From JADJPO01 sp963724535 (GTDB lineage: Bacteria > Actinomycetota > Actinomycetes > Actinomycetales > Kineosporiaceae): DNA of 64,000 bases. The position numbers were made by a program, and so were the translations under genes. This document shows positions 43,390 to 52,182 of the stretch, piece after piece. Numbering within the stretch: the first letter of the stretch is position 1; the number at the start of each line of letters is the position of its first letter. The stretch is from positions 372,001 through 436,000 of the forward strand of contig CAVRVD010000014.1 in NCBI GenBank assembly GCA_963724535.1, written 5' to 3'. The notes below the pieces were generated by a model that saw only the letters and a list, made by a program, of their open reading frames with translations, had not been told where the DNA came from and ran no database searches.

Positions 43390-43395
43390 TAGGGT
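43390..43395 (+). promoter_or_regulatory. -10 box (TAGGGT) of leaderless rph
   Basis: TAGGGT ends 7 nt before the ATG at 43403, which decides that start over one at 43364. Confidence 0.55.
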
Positions 43396-43402
43396 CATCG
43401 GC

Positions 43403-44173
43403 ATGCTCTCGACGCCCACCACCCCGTCCGCATCCGGTCCGGCCACCGGTGGCCGCGGCGACGGTCGACGACCCGACCAGCTGCGTGAGGTCCGGATCAC
43501 CCGGAGCTGGCTCGACCATGCCGAAGGCAGCGCGCTGATCGAGTTCGGCGGCACCCGGGTGCTGTGCGCGGCCAGCTTCGAGGCGCGGGTACCGCGCTGG
43601 CTCAAGGGCCAGGGCCGCGGCTGGGTGACCGCCGAGTACGCGATGCTGCCGCGCGCCACCAACACCCGCAGCGACCGGGAGTCGGTGCGTGGCCGGATCG
43701 GTGGGCGCACCCACGAGATCTCCCGCCTGGTGGGGCGATCCCTGCGAGCCATCATCGACACCAAGGCGTTGGGCGAGAACACCGTCAAGCTCGACTGCGA
43801 CGTGCTGCAGGCCGACGGCGGCACCCGGACGGCGGCCATCACGGGCGCCTACGTGGCGCTGGCCGACGCACTCGCCTGGGCGCGGGAGCAGAAGCTGCTG
43901 CCCGCCTCGGCGTCGCCGCTGACCGGCTCGGTCGCCGCGGTCAGCGTCGGGCTTCTCGGCGGCGTCCCGCTGCTCGACCTCTGCTACACCGAGGACATGG
44001 CCGCCGAGACCGACATGAACGTCGTGGTCACCGGGACCGGGGCGTTCGTCGAGGTGCAGGGCACGGCCGAGGGGGCGCCGTTCGAGCGGGCCGAGCTGGA
44101 CGCGCTGCTGGACCTGGCGGTCGCCGGCTGCGCCGAGCTGACCCAGATCCAGCGCGTCGCGCTGGCCGGCTGA
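43403..44173 (+). CDS. rph: Ribonuclease PH
   Basis: A 256-residue phosphorolytic 3'-5' exoribonuclease that trims tRNA precursors. Conserved stretches are RPDQLREVRITR, EGSALIEFGGTRVLCAAS, ATNTRSDRESVRGRIGGRTHEISRL (as the sequence around 90-115) and LDCDVLQADGGTRTAAITGA. Start at 43403 gives a normal length with a 24-residue Ser/Pro/Gly-rich N-terminus. The tRNA-Leu gene 3 kb away lacks an encoded CCA, consistent with need for 3' trimming and CCA addition. Confidence 0.95.
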   Translation: MLSTPTTPSASGPATGGRGDGRRPDQLREVRITRSWLDHAEGSALIEFGGTRVLCAASFEARVPRWLKGQGRGWVTAEYAMLPRATNTRSDRESVRGRIGGRTHEISRLVGRSLRAIIDTKALGENTVKLDCDVLQADGGTRTAAITGAYVALADALAWAREQKLLPASASPLTGSVAAVSVGLLGGVPLLDLCYTEDMAAETDMNVVVTGTGAFVEVQGTAEGAPFERAELDALLDLAVAGCAELTQIQRVALAG

Positions 44174-44198
44174 GCCGCCCACCGAGGCGGGCTGGGAG

Positions 44199-44891
44199 AT
44201 GGCAACGGACAGGCCGCAGACGACGGGGACGGACCCGGACGGGCCGGACGGGGTCCGGCTGGTGCTGGCCACCCGGAACCGGCACAAGGTCGCCGAGCTG
44301 CGCCGGATCCTCAACGAGACCGCCCTGGCGGTGCAGGTCCTCGACCTCGACGACGTACCGGAGCTTCCGGACGTGGCCGAGACCGGCGTGACGTTCGCCG
44401 AGAACGCCCTGCTCAAGGCGCGGGCGGTGGCCCGGGCCACCGGTCTGCCCGCCGTTGCGGACGACTCCGGCCTGTGCGTCGACGTGCTCGGCGGCGCCCC
44501 CGGGGTGTTCAGCGCCCGCTGGAGCGGGCGGCACGGTGCGGACTCGGCCAACCTGCGGCTGCTGCTCGACCAGCTGGCCGACGTCCCGGACGTGCACCGT
44601 GGTGCCCACTTCACCTGCGCGGCCGCTCTGGTCACCCCGGACGGCATCGAGCACCTGAGGGAGGGCCGGATGACCGGCCGGCTGGTGCGTGAGCCGCTGG
44701 GCCGGAACGGTTTCGGCTACGACCCGATCTTCGTCGCAGCTGGCGGGCAGCACACCAACGGCGAGCTGGACGCGTCTCAGAAGGACGCGATCAGCCATCG
44801 TGGCCGGGCGATGCGCGCCCTGGCGGAGGTGCTTACCGAAGTCTTTCCTGCCCTGCGGTACGTCCCGCCGGACCCGATGATGGAGGCATGA
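44199..44891 (+). CDS. rdgB: XTP/dITP diphosphatase (Ham1/RdgB family)
   Basis: 230 residues. It removes deaminated purine nucleotides (dITP, XTP) from the pool. Motifs: LATRNRHKVAELRRIL, ETGVTFAENALLKA, AVADDSGLCVDVLGGAPGVFSAR and the C-terminal SHRGRA. Where most relatives read TFAEL before the end motif, this one has HTNGELDASQKDA, a modest change. GGAGA lies 6 nt before the ATG. The stop overlaps the next start by ATGA. Confidence 0.93.
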   Translation: MATDRPQTTGTDPDGPDGVRLVLATRNRHKVAELRRILNETALAVQVLDLDDVPELPDVAETGVTFAENALLKARAVARATGLPAVADDSGLCVDVLGGAPGVFSARWSGRHGADSANLRLLLDQLADVPDVHRGAHFTCAAALVTPDGIEHLREGRMTGRLVREPLGRNGFGYDPIFVAAGGQHTNGELDASQKDAISHRGRAMRALAEVLTEVFPALRYVPPDPMMEA

Positions 44892-46006
44892 CCCCAGCCC
44901 CCACCGGGCCGTTACCGCCCTCGGGCACGCGCCGCCGGGCCGTCCTGGCCGGGCTCGCCGGCGGTGCGGTGCTGGCGGGTGGGGCCTGGTGGGCGACCCG
45001 CGACACCGACGTCCTGGCCAGCGTGACCTCCGCCGGCGGTGAGCCGGGCACCGGCGCGCCGTCGGTCCTGCCCCGACCAGTGGTGGTGGCGACCCTGCCG
45101 GAGGGCGTCGAGTCCGGCGTGCCCGGCGTCGTCCCGTTCCGGGTGCCCATCGAGGACTTCTTCCAGGTCGACACCGCGTTCGGGCTGCCCAAGGTGGACG
45201 CCGGGCAGTGGCGATTGCGGATCCACGGCATGGTCGAGCGCGAGCTCACCCTGGACTATGCCGACGTGCTCGGCCGGGAGATGCTGGAGCGGGACATCAC
45301 CCTGGCCTGCGTGTCCAACGAGGTGGGCGGCGACTCGATCGGCAACGCCGTCTGGCTGGGGACCAGGATCGCGCCCGTCCTCGCCGAGGCCGGGCCGGAC
45401 CCGCAGGCCGACATGGTGCTGTCCACCAGCCACGACGGGTGGACCGCCTCGACGCCGCTGGAGACCCTGACCGATGACCGCGACGCGATCCTGGCCGTCG
45501 GGATGAACGGCGAGGTGCTGCCGCGCAAGCACGGCTTCCCGGTGCGGATGGTGGTGCCCGGTCTGTACGGCTACGTCTCGGCCACCAAATGGCTGGTCGA
45601 CCTCAAGGTGACCAGGTTCGACCGGGACGAGGCCTACTGGACCGAGGGTGGCTGGTCCCCGCGCGGTCCGGTGAAGCTGTCCAGCCGGATCGACGTGCCG
45701 CGGGACGGCGCCACGGTGGCGCCCGGGCCAGTGGCCGTCGGCGGCGTGGCCTGGGGTCCGAGCACCGGTTTCGAGGCGGTCGAGGTGAGTGTGGACGGCG
45801 GGGCGTGGCAACCGGCCCGGCTGGCCGCCAGCGGCGGGCTGGACGCCTGGCGGCAGTGGTCGTTGGTCTGGACGGCGACAGCGGGTCGGCACGAGCTACG
45901 GGTGCGGGCCGCGGACAGCGCCGGGCAGGTCCAGACGGGCGAGCGCGGTGGTGTCCTTCCGGACGGCCCAACCGGCTGGCACACGATCCAGGTGGTCGTA
46001 GCCTGA
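44888..46006 (+). CDS. Molybdopterin-dependent oxidoreductase, sulfite-oxidase family, Tat-exported
   Basis: 372 residues. The N-terminus TRRRAVLAGLAGGAVLAGGA is a twin-arginine signal. The oxidoreductase molybdopterin-binding domain (about 80-260) contains the molybdenum ligand C141 (LACVSNEVGG). A Mo-co dimerisation domain (about 265-372) follows. There is no cytochrome b5 or membrane anchor beyond the signal, so it is a soluble extracytoplasmic enzyme. Sulfite or S-/N-oxides are possible substrates; the sequence does not tell. It overlaps rdgB by 4 nt. Confidence 0.88.
   Translation: MTPAPTGPLPPSGTRRRAVLAGLAGGAVLAGGAWWATRDTDVLASVTSAGGEPGTGAPSVLPRPVVVATLPEGVESGVPGVVPFRVPIEDFFQVDTAFGLPKVDAGQWRLRIHGMVERELTLDYADVLGREMLERDITLACVSNEVGGDSIGNAVWLGTRIAPVLAEAGPDPQADMVLSTSHDGWTASTPLETLTDDRDAILAVGMNGEVLPRKHGFPVRMVVPGLYGYVSATKWLVDLKVTRFDRDEAYWTEGGWSPRGPVKLSSRIDVPRDGATVAPGPVAVGGVAWGPSTGFEAVEVSVDGGAWQPARLAASGGLDAWRQWSLVWTATAGRHELRVRAADSAGQVQTGERGGVLPDGPTGWHTIQVVVA
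45999..46004 (+). promoter_or_regulatory. -10 box (TAGCCT) of leaderless CDF gene
   Basis: TAGCCT lies in the last codons of the molybdoenzyme gene and ends 6 nt before the GTG at 46011. Confidence 0.5.
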
Positions 46007-46010
46007 CCCA

Positions 46011-47003
46011 GTGAGAACGAGCTCGTCGGGTGCCGTCGCCGGCCCGGGTCCAACTCGGTCCGTCCCGGTCGATCTCACCCGGTTCGCGTGGCTGTCCATC
46101 GGCGCGGCGCTGCTGACCATCGCGCTGAAGGGCAGCGCCTACCTGCTCACCGGTTCGGTCGGCCTGCTCAGCGACGCGGCCGAGTCCGGGGTGAACCTGG
46201 TGGCCGCGGTGGTGGCCCTGACCGCGCTGCGGGTCGCCGTCCGGCCGGCCGATGTGAACCACCACTTCGGCCACGGCAAGGCGGAGTACTTCTCCGCGGG
46301 CATCGAAGGCATCATGATCTTCGTCGCCGCCGCAGTGATCCTGCTCACCGCCGTCGAGCGGCTCCTGCGGCCGGTGCCGCTGGAGAGCCTGGGCCTCGGC
46401 CTGACCATCTCGGCCGTGGCGTCGGTGATCAACGGTGGGACGTCACTGGTGTTGATGCGGGCCGGACGTCGCCACCGCTCGGCGGCCCTGACCGCTGACG
46501 GCCGGCACCTGCTCACCGACGTCTGGACCTCGGCGGGGGTGATCGTCGGCGTCTTCGGCGTCGCCGTGACGGGCTGGCAGCGCCTCGACCCTGCGGTGGC
46601 GGCGGCCGTGGGGCTGAACATCATGGTCACCGGCTATCGGCTGATCTCCCAGTCGGCCGTCGCCCTGCTGGACGCAGCCCTGCCCCCGGAGGACCTGGCG
46701 CAGGTCGAGAAGGTGCTGGCCCGCTACCGCTGCGCCGAGGTCGCCTTCCTCGGGCTGCGCACCCGGGCGTCCGGCCGCTACCGGTTCGTCAGCCTCACGG
46801 TCCAGGTCCCGGGCACCTGGACGGTCGAGCGCGGGCATGCGCTCGCCGATGAGATCGAGCAGGCGCTGGCCGAGGCGCTGCCGGACTGCGAGGCACAGAC
46901 CCACCTGGAACCTCTCGGGCACGAGCACGTGGAGGCGTCCGATGTCGATCGAGGTGCGGGAGGCGGGACTCGAACCCGCATGCCCGAAGGCACAGGAACC
47001 TAA
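46011..47003 (+). CDS. Cation diffusion facilitator family transporter
   Basis: 330 residues with six membrane helices (about 25-215) and a cytoplasmic ferredoxin-like domain. Metal-site residues are visible in helix 2 (LLSDAAESGVN) and in helix 5 (LLTDVWTS), with the HHFGHGKAEY loop between helices 2 and 3. It would export Zn2+, Fe2+ or Mn2+ against protons. The last 16 codons are read from the antisense strand of the tRNA-Leu gene and the TAA stop (47001-47003) is formed by its anticodon loop, so the C-terminal GGGTRTRMPEGTGT is probably not a conserved part of the protein. Confidence 0.9.
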   Translation: MRTSSSGAVAGPGPTRSVPVDLTRFAWLSIGAALLTIALKGSAYLLTGSVGLLSDAAESGVNLVAAVVALTALRVAVRPADVNHHFGHGKAEYFSAGIEGIMIFVAAAVILLTAVERLLRPVPLESLGLGLTISAVASVINGGTSLVLMRAGRRHRSAALTADGRHLLTDVWTSAGVIVGVFGVAVTGWQRLDPAVAAAVGLNIMVTGYRLISQSAVALLDAALPPEDLAQVEKVLARYRCAEVAFLGLRTRASGRYRFVSLTVQVPGTWTVERGHALADEIEQALAEALPDCEAQTHLEPLGHEHVEASDVDRGAGGGTRTRMPEGTGT

Positions 47004-47036
47004 ATCCTGCGTGGCTGCCAGTTACACCACTCCCGC
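46955..47036 (-). tRNA. tRNA-Leu (anticodon UAG)
   Basis: The acceptor GCGGGAG/CTCCCGC, D-arm GTG...CAC, anticodon arm CAGGA-TTTAGGT-TCCTG (anticodon at 47000-47002), long variable arm TGCC-TTCG-GGCA and T-arm GCGGG-TTCGAGT-CCCGC all fold. Discriminator A is at 46955; CCA is not encoded. It reads CUA and, by wobble, other CUN codons. It overlaps the convergent CDF gene by 49 nt. Confidence 0.96.
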
Positions 47037-47045
47037 GTGTCGGTC

Positions 47046-47051
47046 AGCGTA
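47046..47051 (-). promoter_or_regulatory. Putative -10 box (TACGCT) of tRNA-Leu
   Basis: TACGCT on the minus strand lies 9 nt before the tRNA 5' end. No convincing -35 is seen. Confidence 0.35.
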
Positions 47052-47217
47052 GTCGGTCGGTCAGCCCCGGCTGCCTGCGCAATCCGGCCATGAGACCGGT
47101 GGCTGGGCAGGGTGACGTCGGGTGCGGGCGGCCAACTGGACGGCACGCCGTGCCACCGGGTGCCGCGCGCCGGGGCGCTGGCCTACCGTGGGGGCAATCG
47201 ATCAGGAGGTGACGGTC

Positions 47218-47517
47218 ATGAGCGACGGCAACCGTGCGCTGCCGGACAGACCGGAGGAGCTCGAGGCGGCCATCGCCGAGCGTCGGGCCAGGCTGGCCGA
47301 CACGGTGGATGAGCTCGTCGACCGGGCGCAGCCCAAGGCCCTGGCCCGTCGCTCCTACTCCGGCGCCCGGATGTGGTTGGTCTCGGCCACCCACACCGAC
47401 TCCGGCGAGCTGCGCACCGAACGGTTGGCCGCCGTCGGCGGCGCCGTAGTGGTGTTGCTCACCCTGTTCGTCCTGTTGCGTCGACGCGCCAGGCGGCGCC
47501 GTGCCCGCATCGACTGA
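47218..47517 (+). CDS. DUF3618 family small membrane protein
   Basis: 99 residues. The DUF3618 core RPEELEAAIAERRARLADTVDELVDRAQPK is at 11-41, followed by one membrane helix (about 71-87) and a basic tail (RRRARRRRARID). Function unknown; the family is typical of actinobacteria and is often near phage-shock or cell-envelope genes. The ATG has AGGAGGTGA 6-8 nt upstream, one of the strongest ribosome binding sites here, and TACCGT (47184-47189) may be its -10. Confidence 0.85.
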   Translation: MSDGNRALPDRPEELEAAIAERRARLADTVDELVDRAQPKALARRSYSGARMWLVSATHTDSGELRTERLAAVGGAVVVLLTLFVLLRRRARRRRARID

Positions 47518-47549
47518 CCCCGTCGAGGTCGCGGACTGCACGGGCCGGG

Positions 47550-47555
47550 TACCGT
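47550..47555 (+). promoter_or_regulatory. -10 box (TACCGT) of leaderless GroES-like gene
   Basis: TACCGT ends 7 nt before the GTG at 47563. Confidence 0.5.
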
Positions 47556-47562
47556 TCCAGCC

Positions 47563-47931
47563 GTGACCACCTCCGCCGACCCCGTCACCTCCTTTTCCTC
47601 GTCGCTGGCCACGTCGGGGCGGCTGCCCATCCGGATGCTCAACGACCGGGTGCTGGTCGACCCGGACACCGACGGCGGCGAGCGCAAGTCCTCGGCGGGC
47701 ATCGTCATCCCGGCTACCGCGGCGGTGGGCAAGCGGCTGTGCTGGGCCGCGGTGGTCGCTGTCGGTCAGCACGTGCGCCAGGTCCAGGTCGGCGACCGGG
47801 TGCTCTACGACCCCGACGATCGGGCCGAGGTCGAGCTGTCCGGGAGCCAGTACGTCCTGCTGCGTGAGCGGGACATCCACGCCGTCGCGGCGCCGCGGGT
47901 CGAGGACGGCCAGACCGGCCTGTACCTGTAG
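47563..47931 (+). CDS. GroES/Cpn10-like protein
   Basis: 122 residues with the Cpn10 beta-barrel: IRMLNDRVLVDPD, the mobile-loop region GERKSSAGIVIPA, and VVAVGQHVRQVQVGDRVLYDPDD. It has a 20-residue Ser/Thr-rich N-terminal extension not found in ordinary GroES and no groEL beside it. It is probably a divergent second Cpn10 of actinobacteria rather than the main GroES. Partner unknown. Confidence 0.75.
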   Translation: MTTSADPVTSFSSSLATSGRLPIRMLNDRVLVDPDTDGGERKSSAGIVIPATAAVGKRLCWAAVVAVGQHVRQVQVGDRVLYDPDDRAEVELSGSQYVLLRERDIHAVAAPRVEDGQTGLYL

Positions 47932-47944
47932 TCCCGCGACCCCG

Positions 47945-49396
47945 ATGTCGGTCCCCACCTCCCCGACGCGCCGCAACGCGCGCTACACCCCGCTGGCCGC
48001 CGACGGCCCGGCGCCGCTGGACATGCTGCGCGCCATCGGGCAGATCCGCTCCGATTCCCTGGGCTTCCTGCGGCACTGCGTCGACACCTACGGCGACCTG
48101 GTCGCCTTCCCGATCCCGAACCGGCCGGTGCTGCTGGTCAACGATCCGGACGGCGTGCGCCGGGTGCTGCTGGCCCGGCACGCCGACTACGGCAAGGCCA
48201 CGGTCCAGTACTCCTCGCTGGCCCTGGTCACCGGGGTGGGGCTGCTCACCGCCGAGCAGGCCCAGTGGAAGCCGCGACGGGCGATCGTCCACCCCGCCTT
48301 CCACAACAGCGTCTTCCCTTCGGTGGCCGCCTCGGCGGCGAATGCCGCCGGTGCGCTGCGCGCCGAGTTCGACGCCGCCTCCGAGCACCACACCGACGCC
48401 GAGCCCGCCGTGCTGCGCGCGATGCTCGCCGTCGTCGCCGACACCCTGTTCGACACCGACCTGGACGAGGTGTCCGAGCCGGGGGAGGACCTCGGGCGAG
48501 GCCTCGTCGAGGCCGTGGACAAGGCCCTGCACCTGGTCATCGCCCGGGCCCAGCTGCCGCTGCCGGGCGCGCTGGCGTTCCTGACCTTCCCGCGTCGGCT
48601 CCGGCTGGCCCGGGCGATCGAGCGGATCGACGTGGCCTGCGGCCGGATCGTCGCCGCCCGCCGCGACCGCGGCCTGGGCGAGGCGGACGCGGACGTGCTG
48701 GCGCTGCTGCTGCGGGCCCAGGACGACGGCCTCCTGGACGCCGGGCAGGTGCGCGACGAGATGGTCACCATGGTGATCGCCGGCCACGAGACGGTGGCCA
48801 GCGCGCTGACCTGGACCCTGTATCTGCTCTCCCGGCACCCGCAGGTGCAGGACCGGCTCGCCGCCGAGCTGGACTCGGTACTCGGCGCGACGGCCGCGGC
48901 CACCGGGCCGACCCGACCCGCGCAGTGGGACGACCTGCCGGCCCTGGGCTACACCCGGGCCGTTCTCGACGAGGCGCTGCGGCTCTACCCGCCCGCCTGG
49001 GTGATCACCCGGACGGCGCTGGTGGACGGCGACGTGGCCGGGGTGGCGGTGCCGGCCGGCACGCTGATGATCATCAGCCCGTGGCTGGTGCACCGCCGGT
49101 CCCAGGTCTGGCCGGAACCGGACCGGTTCGATCCCCATCGGTTCCTGGCTGCGGCCGACGGGGGGCGCTCTGCCTTCTCGAACCGGCCGAGCGTGGACTA
49201 CCTGCCGTTCGGGCTCGGCCCGCGGCTGTGCATCGGCCGCGAGTTCGCTCTGATCGAGGGCGTCCTGGTCCTGGCCGGCCTGCTGCATGGGCGGCGGGTC
49301 CTGCCGGGGTCCCCGGACGCGGGCGAGGTCGGCGTGAACGCGATGATCACCATGCGGCCACGTGGGGGGATGCCGCTGCGGATCGTGCCGCGCTGA
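47945..49396 (+). CDS. Cytochrome P450
   Basis: 483 residues. The oxygen-binding helix has AGHETVASAL, helix K has EALR (ExxR), and the heme loop is FGLGPRLCIG with ligand Cys429. Length and the absence of a membrane anchor indicate a soluble class I enzyme; relatives include fatty-acid hydroxylase-like P450s. No ferredoxin gene is adjacent, so electron partners are elsewhere. Start at the ATG 13 nt after the GroES-like stop; no ribosome binding site is visible, so coupling or a leaderless start is possible. Confidence 0.9.
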   Translation: MSVPTSPTRRNARYTPLAADGPAPLDMLRAIGQIRSDSLGFLRHCVDTYGDLVAFPIPNRPVLLVNDPDGVRRVLLARHADYGKATVQYSSLALVTGVGLLTAEQAQWKPRRAIVHPAFHNSVFPSVAASAANAAGALRAEFDAASEHHTDAEPAVLRAMLAVVADTLFDTDLDEVSEPGEDLGRGLVEAVDKALHLVIARAQLPLPGALAFLTFPRRLRLARAIERIDVACGRIVAARRDRGLGEADADVLALLLRAQDDGLLDAGQVRDEMVTMVIAGHETVASALTWTLYLLSRHPQVQDRLAAELDSVLGATAAATGPTRPAQWDDLPALGYTRAVLDEALRLYPPAWVITRTALVDGDVAGVAVPAGTLMIISPWLVHRRSQVWPEPDRFDPHRFLAAADGGRSAFSNRPSVDYLPFGLGPRLCIGREFALIEGVLVLAGLLHGRRVLPGSPDAGEVGVNAMITMRPRGGMPLRIVPR

Positions 49397-49410
49397 GACC
49401 GGCCCCTCGC

Positions 49411-50535
49411 TCAGGCGGGCCGGTGGCTGTGGTCGGCGCTCCAGGCCAGCAGGTCCGCCATCGGCCAGGTGTTGACGATCGAAGCCGGGTCCACGCCACA
49501 CTCGACCGCCCGAGCGCAGCCGATCTGTTGCCAGTCCAGCTGGCCCGGAGCGTGGGCGTCGGTGTCGATCGCGAACAGGCATCCGTGCGAGACCGCCTGG
49601 CGCAGCAGCCGCAGTGGCGGGTCGAGCCGCTCGGGTCGGGAGTTGATCTCCACTGCGACACCGGCCTCGGCGCAGGCGGCGAAGACCGCCGCCGCGTCGA
49701 AGCTGGACGGCGGGCGTGCCTTGCCGCTCCTGGTGCTGCCCCGCATCGCGGTCGAGGCGAAGGTGCGCTCGATGACGTAACGGCCGGTGCAGTGGCCCAG
49801 GACGTCGGTATGCGGGTTGCGGACGGCGGTGAGCATCCGCCGGGTCATCGCCTCGGCCGGCATCCGCAGCTCGGAGTGCACGCTGGCCACGACCACGTCG
49901 AGGCGGCCGAGCAGGCGCTCCTCCTGGTCCAGGCGGCCGTCGGTGAGGATGTCCACCTCGATCCCGGACAGCAGCCGGAACCGCTGCTGCGCGCCGTCCT
50001 GCGTACTGTTCAGCTCGCCGTTCAGCGCCTCGATCACCTCGAGCTGGCGACGCAGCCGTTGCGGACTCAGACCGTTGGCAACGGTCAGCCGGGGCGAGTG
50101 GTCGGTCAGCACCGCATAGTCGTGGCCCAGCTCAGCCGCGGTACGGGCCATCTCGGCGATTGGTGACCCGCCGTCGGACCAGTCCGAATGGGTGTGCAGG
50201 TCCCCGCGCAGCGCGGCACGCAGTTCCCGACCGCCGGTGGCCAACGGTCCGCTGGCGCGCGCCGCCAGCTCGCTCAGGTAGTCCGGCTCCAGTCCGGCGA
50301 CCGACTGCTCCACCACCGCCGCGGTGCGCTGCCCGATCCCCTTGACCTGACGCAGCGACCCGGTCTGGGCCAGGAGCTGCAGGTCGTCCGACGGCAGTGC
50401 GGCGAGGGCGGCGGCCGCCGTCCGGAACGCCTTGACCCGGTAGCTCGACTCCAGGGTGCGCTCCAGCAGGAAGGCGATCCGGCGCAGGTCGCCGACCGGG
50501 TCGCGGGCGGGCTGGCGGTCGGGACCGGTCACCAC
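49411..50535 (-). CDS. PHP-domain phosphoesterase with PolX-like helix-hairpin-helix N-terminus
   Basis: 374 residues. The N-terminal 90 residues resemble the HhH region of family X polymerases (DLRRIAFLLERTLESSYRVKAF, then LRQVKGIGQRTAAVVEQ). The PHP domain (about 105-360) has metal ligands in LRGDLHTHSDWSDG, VLTDHSP, HSELRMP, LGHC and IDTDAHAP. The polymerase domain of PolX is absent. A DNA-repair 3' phosphoesterase or a histidinol-phosphatase-like enzyme is possible. Starts GTG 50535 or GTG 50532; divergent from the CYTH-CHAD gene over 66 nt. Confidence 0.85.
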   Translation of the reverse strand: MVTGPDRQPARDPVGDLRRIAFLLERTLESSYRVKAFRTAAAALAALPSDDLQLLAQTGSLRQVKGIGQRTAAVVEQSVAGLEPDYLSELAARASGPLATGGRELRAALRGDLHTHSDWSDGGSPIAEMARTAAELGHDYAVLTDHSPRLTVANGLSPQRLRRQLEVIEALNGELNSTQDGAQQRFRLLSGIEVDILTDGRLDQEERLLGRLDVVVASVHSELRMPAEAMTRRMLTAVRNPHTDVLGHCTGRYVIERTFASTAMRGSTRSGKARPPSSFDAAAVFAACAEAGVAVEINSRPERLDPPLRLLRQAVSHGCLFAIDTDAHAPGQLDWQQIGCARAVECGVDPASIVNTWPMADLLAWSADHSHRPA

Positions 50536-50589
50536 GTCAGCGTTGCACGAATGTGACGACCGGCCCTGCTCCTGGTGCTGACCAGGCCC

Positions 50590-50595
50590 GATACT
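50590..50595 (+). promoter_or_regulatory. -10 box (GATACT) of leaderless CYTH-CHAD gene
   Basis: GATACT ends 6 nt before the GTG at 50602, which is chosen as the start. Confidence 0.45.
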
Positions 50596-50601
50596 GACCT
50601 C

Positions 50602-52182
50602 GTGGCAAAGAAGTCGAAGCGATCCGGCAAGAAGTCCTCGACGGACACTCGCCAGCCCGAGGAGGCGATCGAGGTCGAGCAGAAGTATGACCTGCCGACC
50701 GACTTCGAGGTGCCCGACCTGGAGGGCCTGCCGGGGGTGGCGACCGTGGACGACGCCGTGGTCCATGACCTCGAGGCCACCTACTTCGACACCGTTGACT
50801 ACCGGCTGCTGGGCGCGCGGCGCACCCTGCGTCGGCGAACGGGGGGCTCGGATGCCGGGTGGCACCTCAAGGAGCCGGGCAACCGGGACGGCGCGCGCAG
50901 GGAGCTGACCCTGCCGCTGGGCCGGACGGTGCGGACGGTGCCGGCCCCGTTGAGCGACGCGGTCGCCGTGCACACCCGTGGTCGTCGGCTGGCCCCCATC
51001 GCCCGCTTGGACACGACGCGAAGGATCCGCTACCTGCGCGCTCAGGACGGCGCCGTGGTGGCCGAGGTGATGGTCGACCGGGTCGAGGCGACCCGGTTCG
51101 ACGGCGACGGTGAGCAGACCACGTGCTGGTCCGAGCTCGAGGTGGAGCTACCCGGGGCCGGACCGGACCTGGTGCAGGAGCTGACCCAGCGGCTCACCCG
51201 CGCCGGCGCCCAACACAGCGCCAACGCCTCCAAGCTGGCCCGCGCGCTGGGCCGACCCACCGATCAGGACGGCGCCCAGCCCGCCGACACCACGCCGCTG
51301 GGGGTGGCAGCGGGCACCCTGATGGACTACGTGACCGCTGAGATAGCCCACCTGAAGGACAACGACCCGCTCGTTCGAGCCGACCAGCCCGACTCGGTGC
51401 ACCAGATGCGGGTGGCCTGCCGCCGGTTGCGCAGTGCCCTGGCCACCTTCCGGCCGTTGCTGGACCGGTCGGTGACCGACCCGGTGCGCGAGGACCTGAA
51501 GTGGATCGCCGGGGAGCTCGGCAGGGCCCGGGACGCCGAGGTGATCCGCGACCACCTCGTCGAGGCAGTGTCTGCCGAGCCGGTCGCGCTGCGCCGCGGA
51601 CCGGTGGTGCGTCGGATCCGGACCACGATGAACGCCCGCTACCGCCGGGCGCACGCCCACGGTCTGGAGCAGCTCCGCACCGACCGGTACTACGCACTGC
51701 TCGACAGCCTCGACGCGCTACTGGCCCGGCCGCCGCTGCTGCCGGGTGCCGACGAGCTGGGCCGGGACAGGCTGGTCACGCTGGCTCGGCGTACCTGGCG
51801 CCGGGTCCGGCGGTTGCAGGAGCAGCTGGCCACCGCGCAGGACACCGGTGCGCCGGCGGCCGAGCAGGACGAGCTGCTGCACGAGATCCGCAAGGCGGCC
51901 AAGCGGGCCCGCTACGCCGGTGAGGCGCTGACGCCGGTGTTCGGCGCGGCGGCGGCGCACTTCGCCGAGGTGATGTCCGACATCCAGTCCGTGCTGGGCG
52001 CCCACCAGGACTCGGTGGTGATCCGCGAGGAGCTGCTGGCCCTGGCCGACGCTGCGAGCGCGGCAGGTGAGAGCGCCTTCACCTACGGCCGGTTGCACGC
52101 CCTGGCGCAGGCTTCCGGGGAGAGCACCCGCGAGGAGTTCGCGCAGGTCTGGGTGCACGCGGCCCCGATGGCAACCAGCTAG
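50602..52182 (+). CDS. CYTH-CHAD domain protein
   Basis: 526 residues. A basic N-terminal tail (AKKSKRSGKK) is followed by a CYTH triphosphate tunnel domain (about 22-220; EVEQKY is the ExExK motif, with RRTLRRRTGG and WHLKEPG as basic strands). A CHAD domain (about 235-526) binds polyphosphate through conserved His and Arg (DSVHQMRVACRRLRSAL; EIRKAAKRARYAGE). Such proteins hydrolyse or bind tripolyphosphate or long polyphosphate. The end overlaps the convergent NUDIX gene by 4 nt. Confidence 0.92.
   Translation: MAKKSKRSGKKSSTDTRQPEEAIEVEQKYDLPTDFEVPDLEGLPGVATVDDAVVHDLEATYFDTVDYRLLGARRTLRRRTGGSDAGWHLKEPGNRDGARRELTLPLGRTVRTVPAPLSDAVAVHTRGRRLAPIARLDTTRRIRYLRAQDGAVVAEVMVDRVEATRFDGDGEQTTCWSELEVELPGAGPDLVQELTQRLTRAGAQHSANASKLARALGRPTDQDGAQPADTTPLGVAAGTLMDYVTAEIAHLKDNDPLVRADQPDSVHQMRVACRRLRSALATFRPLLDRSVTDPVREDLKWIAGELGRARDAEVIRDHLVEAVSAEPVALRRGPVVRRIRTTMNARYRRAHAHGLEQLRTDRYYALLDSLDALLARPPLLPGADELGRDRLVTLARRTWRRVRRLQEQLATAQDTGAPAAEQDELLHEIRKAAKRARYAGEALTPVFGAAAAHFAEVMSDIQSVLGAHQDSVVIREELLALADAASAAGESAFTYGRLHALAQASGESTREEFAQVWVHAAPMATS

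Noticed and set aside
47037..47217. A second tRNA beside tRNA-Leu
   Set aside because: No further cloverleaf can be folded in this gap on either strand.
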